The position numbers and the translations under genes were made by a program. Under the pieces are notes generated by a model that saw only the letters and a program-made list of their open reading frames with translations, was not told where the DNA came from and ran no database searches. DNA of 61,091 nucleotides from Shimia aestuarii (lineage in GTDB: Bacteria; Pseudomonadota; Alphaproteobacteria; Rhodobacterales; Rhodobacteraceae), in assembly GCF_022814865.1 (NCBI RefSeq), contig NZ_JAKVRD010000024.1:1-61091 (forward strand), given 5' to 3'. How positions within the stretch are numbered: position 1 is the first letter of the stretch; each line of letters begins with the position of its first letter. This document shows positions 58,175-61,091 of the stretch, piece after piece.

Positions 58175-60115
58175 ATGCGCCTTTCGTCCGTTCTGATTCC
58201 CTTCGCCGCCTTTGTGGCCGCCGCCTTCCTCTCCATCGTCGCCGCCGTGCTTTCGGCGGACATGATCGAGGATGCCTCCCAACGCGGGGTGCAATCCGAA
58301 TTGGCACGGGACGGGATGACGTGGGCCGATGTCCACGCCGAAGGGCTTCAGGTCTTCCTGACCGGCATCGCCCCGACCGAGGCTGAACGTTTCAAGGCGA
58401 TCTCCGCCGCCGGGCGCGTGGTCGATGCCGCCCGCGTCATCGACAACATGCAGATCGAGGCCACCGCGGGCATTGCCCCGCCGCGCTTCTCGGTCGAAAT
58501 CCTGCGCAACGAGGCCGGGATTCAGCTCATCGGCCTGATCCCCGAAGCCTCCGACCGGGACCGCCTCCTGCGCGAACTCGGCCGCCTCGACGGCGACCCC
58601 GAAGTCACCGATTTCCTCGAGACCGCGGCCTATGACATGCCCGACGGCTGGCAGACCGCGCTCAACTACGCGCTCTCCGCGCTGGAAGAGCTTCCGCGCT
58701 CGAAGATTTCCGTCGAGACCGGGCGCGTCGCCATCACCGGCATGTCCGATAGCCCCGAAGAGCGCCGCGAGATCGAACAAGCGCTGCGCCGCATGGCGCC
58801 GCCGACGCTCGAACTCGTGCTCGATATCTCCGCGCCCCGCCCCGTCATCACGCCATTTACCCTGCGCTTCATCGCAGACGCAGGCGGCGCGCGCTTTGAT
58901 GCCTGCTCGGCCGATAGCGATGAAGCCCGCGACCGCATCCTCGCCGCGGCCCAAACCGCCGGGCTGCAGACCGACGCGACCTGCACCATCGGCCTTGGCG
59001 TGCCGACCCCGCGTTGGGCCGATGCCGTGGAAATCGCCCTCGACGGCATTGACCGGCTTGGCGGCGGCTCGGTGACCTTCTCCGACGCCGACATCACCCT
59101 CGTCGCCCTCATGGGCACCGACCCGGATCAGTTCGACCGCGTCGTGGGCGAGCTGGAAACCTCCCTTCCCGAGGTCTTCGCCCTGCACTCCACCCTGCCG
59201 ACGCCGGTCGAAGAGGACAGCGAAGCCCCCGAGTTCACCGCCACGCTGAGCCCCGAAGGCCTCTTGCAGATGCGCGGCCGCCTGCCCAACGAACTCACCC
59301 GCACCATGACCGAAAGCTACGCCGCCTCGCGCTTTGGCAGCGGTGGTATCCACATGGCAGCCCGCCTCGACGAAACCCTCCCCGCGACATGGAGCCTGCG
59401 CGTCATGGCCGGGCTCGACGCGCTCTCGCATGTCAACAATGGCGTGCTGACGGTGACCGGCGAATCCGTCTCCGTCACCGGCTTTACCGGCGACGCCCGC
59501 GCCAATGACGATATCTCCCGCCTCCTCGCCGACAAGCTCGACAAGACCGATCATTTCGCCATCGACGTGACCTACCTCGAAGAGCTCGACCCGATCGCGC
59601 AACTGCCCACCCCCGAGGAATGCGTCGGCAAGGTCAAATCCGTCCTCGACGCCCAGCAGGTCACCTTTGAACCCGGCTCAGGCACGCTCGACGCCGAGGC
59701 CGAGCCCGTCCTCGACAGCATCGCCGAGATCCTGCGCGCCTGCGAAGCGATCAGCCTCAAGCTCGAGATCCAGGGCCACACCGATAGTCAGGGCCGCGAG
59801 GAAATGAACCAGGCCCTAAGCCAGACCCGCGCCCAATCGGTCCTCAACGCCCTGCATGACCGCCGCATCCTGACCTCGGGCTTTACCGCCGTCGGCTATG
59901 GCGAAACCACGCCCATCGCCGATAACGACACCGAGGAAGGCCGCGAAGCCAACCGCCGTATCGAATTCGTCCTCATCCGCCCGGCCGAGGACACCGAGAC
60001 CGAGGCCGCCGCGGCCGAGACCCCTGAAGAGACCGCCCCCGAAGACGCGGCCCAAGAAGACCAAGAAAGCGCCGATAGCGCACCGCAGGAGACAGACCAA
60101 GATGACCAGAACTGA
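58175..60115 (+). CDS. BON/OmpA-family envelope protein
   Basis: 646 residues. An N-terminal signal or anchor helix (about 5-28) is followed by several BON-like modules (about 55-200 and 390-480, for example RDGMTWADVHAEGLQVFLTG and NNGVLTVTGESVSVTGFTGD). The C-terminal OmpA domain is at about 488-615, with FEPGSGTLDAEAEPVLDSIA, LEIQGHTDSQGREEMNQALS and EEGREANRRIEFVL, which should bind peptidoglycan. A strongly acidic, low-complexity tail of about 35 residues ends the protein. The next gene starts inside its last codons. Confidence 0.87.
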   Translation: MRLSSVLIPFAAFVAAAFLSIVAAVLSADMIEDASQRGVQSELARDGMTWADVHAEGLQVFLTGIAPTEAERFKAISAAGRVVDAARVIDNMQIEATAGIAPPRFSVEILRNEAGIQLIGLIPEASDRDRLLRELGRLDGDPEVTDFLETAAYDMPDGWQTALNYALSALEELPRSKISVETGRVAITGMSDSPEERREIEQALRRMAPPTLELVLDISAPRPVITPFTLRFIADAGGARFDACSADSDEARDRILAAAQTAGLQTDATCTIGLGVPTPRWADAVEIALDGIDRLGGGSVTFSDADITLVALMGTDPDQFDRVVGELETSLPEVFALHSTLPTPVEEDSEAPEFTATLSPEGLLQMRGRLPNELTRTMTESYAASRFGSGGIHMAARLDETLPATWSLRVMAGLDALSHVNNGVLTVTGESVSVTGFTGDARANDDISRLLADKLDKTDHFAIDVTYLEELDPIAQLPTPEECVGKVKSVLDAQQVTFEPGSGTLDAEAEPVLDSIAEILRACEAISLKLEIQGHTDSQGREEMNQALSQTRAQSVLNALHDRRILTSGFTAVGYGETTPIADNDTEEGREANRRIEFVLIRPAEDTETEAAAAETPEETAPEDAAQEDQESADSAPQETDQDDQN

Positions 60116-60428
60116 TTTCATCATCGCCACCGCCGTCATCCTTTTCGTCGCCTTCTGCGTCGGTTGGTTCGCCAATTGGCTGGTGCATCGCTTCTCCCGC
60201 GTGAGTCAGGCCGATGTCGACCAACTCGAACGCATGAGTCAGGAACTCCACGAGGCCGAGGAAACCCGCGACCAAGCGATCACCTACCTGCAACAGCGTG
60301 AGGCCGAACTCACCAACCAACTCGCCCAGACCGAGGCCGAACTGACCGCCGCCATGGACGGGTTGCGCGACGCCCGCTACGAGGCCGAGGAACTGCGCAG
60401 CTATATCGAACGGATGAACGCGGGCTAA
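60102..60428 (+). CDS. Small membrane protein with coiled coil
   Basis: 108 residues. One N-terminal membrane helix (about 6-28, IIATAVILFVAFCVGWFANWL) and a heptad-rich helix to the end (VDQLERMSQELHEAEETRDQ, REAELTNQLAQTEAELTAAM, EAEELRSYIERM). CAGGAGAC lies upstream. It overlaps the BON/OmpA gene by 14 bases and is surely co-translated with it. The coiled coil would be in the cytoplasm or periplasm depending on orientation. No named family. Confidence 0.78.
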   Translation: MTRTDFIIATAVILFVAFCVGWFANWLVHRFSRVSQADVDQLERMSQELHEAEETRDQAITYLQQREAELTNQLAQTEAELTAAMDGLRDARYEAEELRSYIERMNAG

Positions 60429-60447
60429 TCCGCGCCCCGGTCCCGCC

Positions 60448-61062
60448 TCACTCCGAAACCGGCCGCGCCCACAAAAGCACAAGCCGCGCCACGAGGATGA
60501 GGCCGAACCCCACCAGCGTCGCCGCCGGATCGCCGAGCCACTCCACCAGCCCGAGATAGACCGCCCCGCCCGCAAGGGAGAGCGTCGCATAAAGGTCTTC
60601 GCGCAGCACGCTCGGCGTGATGTTGCACAACAGATCGCGGATCATGCCGCCGGCCGTCCCGGTCACGCAGCCGATCACCACCGCAATGACCGGCGACACC
60701 CCCGCCTCAAGCGCCACCTGCACCCCGGTCAGCGTGAACAGCGCCAGCCCGATCGCATCGAGATACATCAAAAGCCGGAGCCTCTGCCCATTCCCGCCGG
60801 GCATCCCCCGCGCCACGAAATAACTCGCGATGGCCACCGGCACCGCAACGAAAAGAAACGTCGTATCCTCGACCCAGAACACCGGCACCCGCCCGACCAA
60901 CAAGTCGCGCAACGTCCCGCCCCCGACCGCCGTCACCACACCAAGCACCGTCGCCCCGAACAGGTCCAACTCAAACCGCCGCGCCTGTATCGCCGCCGAC
61001 GCCGCCATCACCGCCGTCGCCACAACGGTGAGCGCAAGAAAGATATGCGGGAAACTGTCCAT
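60448..61062 (-). CDS. Trimeric intracellular cation (TRIC) channel-family protein
   Basis: 204 residues with seven membrane helices in two repeats of the UPF0126/YicG domain. Each repeat has the glycine-rich signature: TAVGGGTLRDLLVGRVPVFW (about 45-64) and GTAGGMIRDLLCNITPSVLR (about 134-153). Bacterial TRIC proteins are potassium-permeable channels. It is convergent with the coiled-coil gene, ending 19 bases from it. The remaining 29 bases of the window upstream hold no recognised feature. Confidence 0.9.
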   Translation of the reverse strand: MDSFPHIFLALTVVATAVMAASAAIQARRFELDLFGATVLGVVTAVGGGTLRDLLVGRVPVFWVEDTTFLFVAVPVAIASYFVARGMPGGNGQRLRLLMYLDAIGLALFTLTGVQVALEAGVSPVIAVVIGCVTGTAGGMIRDLLCNITPSVLREDLYATLSLAGGAVYLGLVEWLGDPAATLVGFGLILVARLVLLWARPVSE

Positions 61063-61091
61063 GGGGCCGGGTCCATTGGTTGGGGTGTGTG

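Noticed and set aside
1..61091. Mobile elements, prophage or toxin-antitoxin modules
   Set aside because: I found no transposase, integrase, terminase, capsid or recognised toxin-antitoxin sequence in any frame; the only rearrangement signs are the ftsX and DUF805 truncations.

Overview
The window looks like a chromosomal segment of a GC-rich alphaproteobacterium of the Rhodobacterales (Roseobacter/Paracoccus type). The reasons are gene content and order: phaA-phaB with small satellite ORFs, a 44-residue aa3-type cytochrome oxidase subunit IV, an ETF-ubiquinone oxidoreductase, a DUF4175/TIGR02302 membrane protein beside lysA, ubiA head-to-head with rsmE near gshA, and a recurrent 3'-flanking repeat containing AAATACTCC. 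I saw no rRNA, tRNA, transposase, integrase, prophage or CRISPR array. Almost all of the window is core metabolism and housekeeping.

Layout. 0-1.5 kb: ftsE and a 3'-truncated ftsX, fused at the first ~130 bases to an unrelated oxidase gene fragment. 1.6-6.7 kb (+): zinc-ribbon membrane protein, lysA, DUF4175 protein. 6.8-8.4 kb (-): small lipoprotein and argH, divergent from a tlpA-like thioredoxin. 9-12 kb: sterol-desaturase family enzyme, a glycosyltransferase and DNA-3-methyladenine glycosylase. 12-15.2 kb: an EAL-domain protein and phaA-phaB (polyhydroxybutyrate precursor synthesis), both pha genes with clear terminators. 15.3-19.5 kb: small ORF, LysR regulator with DMT exporter, DUF465 protein, a membrane protein and greA. 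19.8-25.5 kb: ETF-QO, MFS transporter, TPR protein and ispE. 25.6-31.9 kb: polyprenyl diphosphate synthase, a tRNA methyltransferase, the fdhD-mobA-mobB-moeA molybdenum cofactor cluster and azlCD. 32-36.2 kb (-): lipoprotein, oxidase subunit IV, beta-lactamase-fold hydrolase, acyl-CoA dehydrogenase. 36.3-43.8 kb: threonylcarbamoyl-AMP synthase, YqgE, a DsbD-type periplasmic domain protein and an RND efflux pair. 43.9-46.5 kb (-): four genes (UDG, metallophosphoesterase, LysE, MoaB) joined by successive 4-base overlaps. 46.6-52.7 kb (+): a pyrB-led operon with a 33-residue membrane peptide, a tail-anchored protein, two PH-like membrane proteins, a dihydroorotase homologue lacking catalytic residues, plsY, a glycosyltransferase-like protein and a DUF805 protein. 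52.7-61 kb: a hypothetical gene beside a truncated second DUF805 gene, the rsmE-GNAT-membrane protein-gshA series, ubiA, a BON/OmpA envelope protein with a coiled-coil partner, and a TRIC-type channel.

Main points for a second look. (1) The pyrB operon joins pyrimidine synthesis, PH-like membrane proteins and phospholipid acylation, and its PyrC has lost metal-binding and catalytic residues. (2) Four copies of a two-part element (conserved single-stranded core followed by hairpins) each directly follow a stop codon in the sense orientation. (3) The family-4-like uracil-DNA glycosylase keeps only one of four Fe-S cysteines. (4) The EAL protein lacks the general-base glutamate. (5) There are two broken loci: the ftsX/oxidase fusion at the window start and the DUF805 remnant at 53.4 kb. 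All homology statements rest on motif recognition by eye; no search was run.
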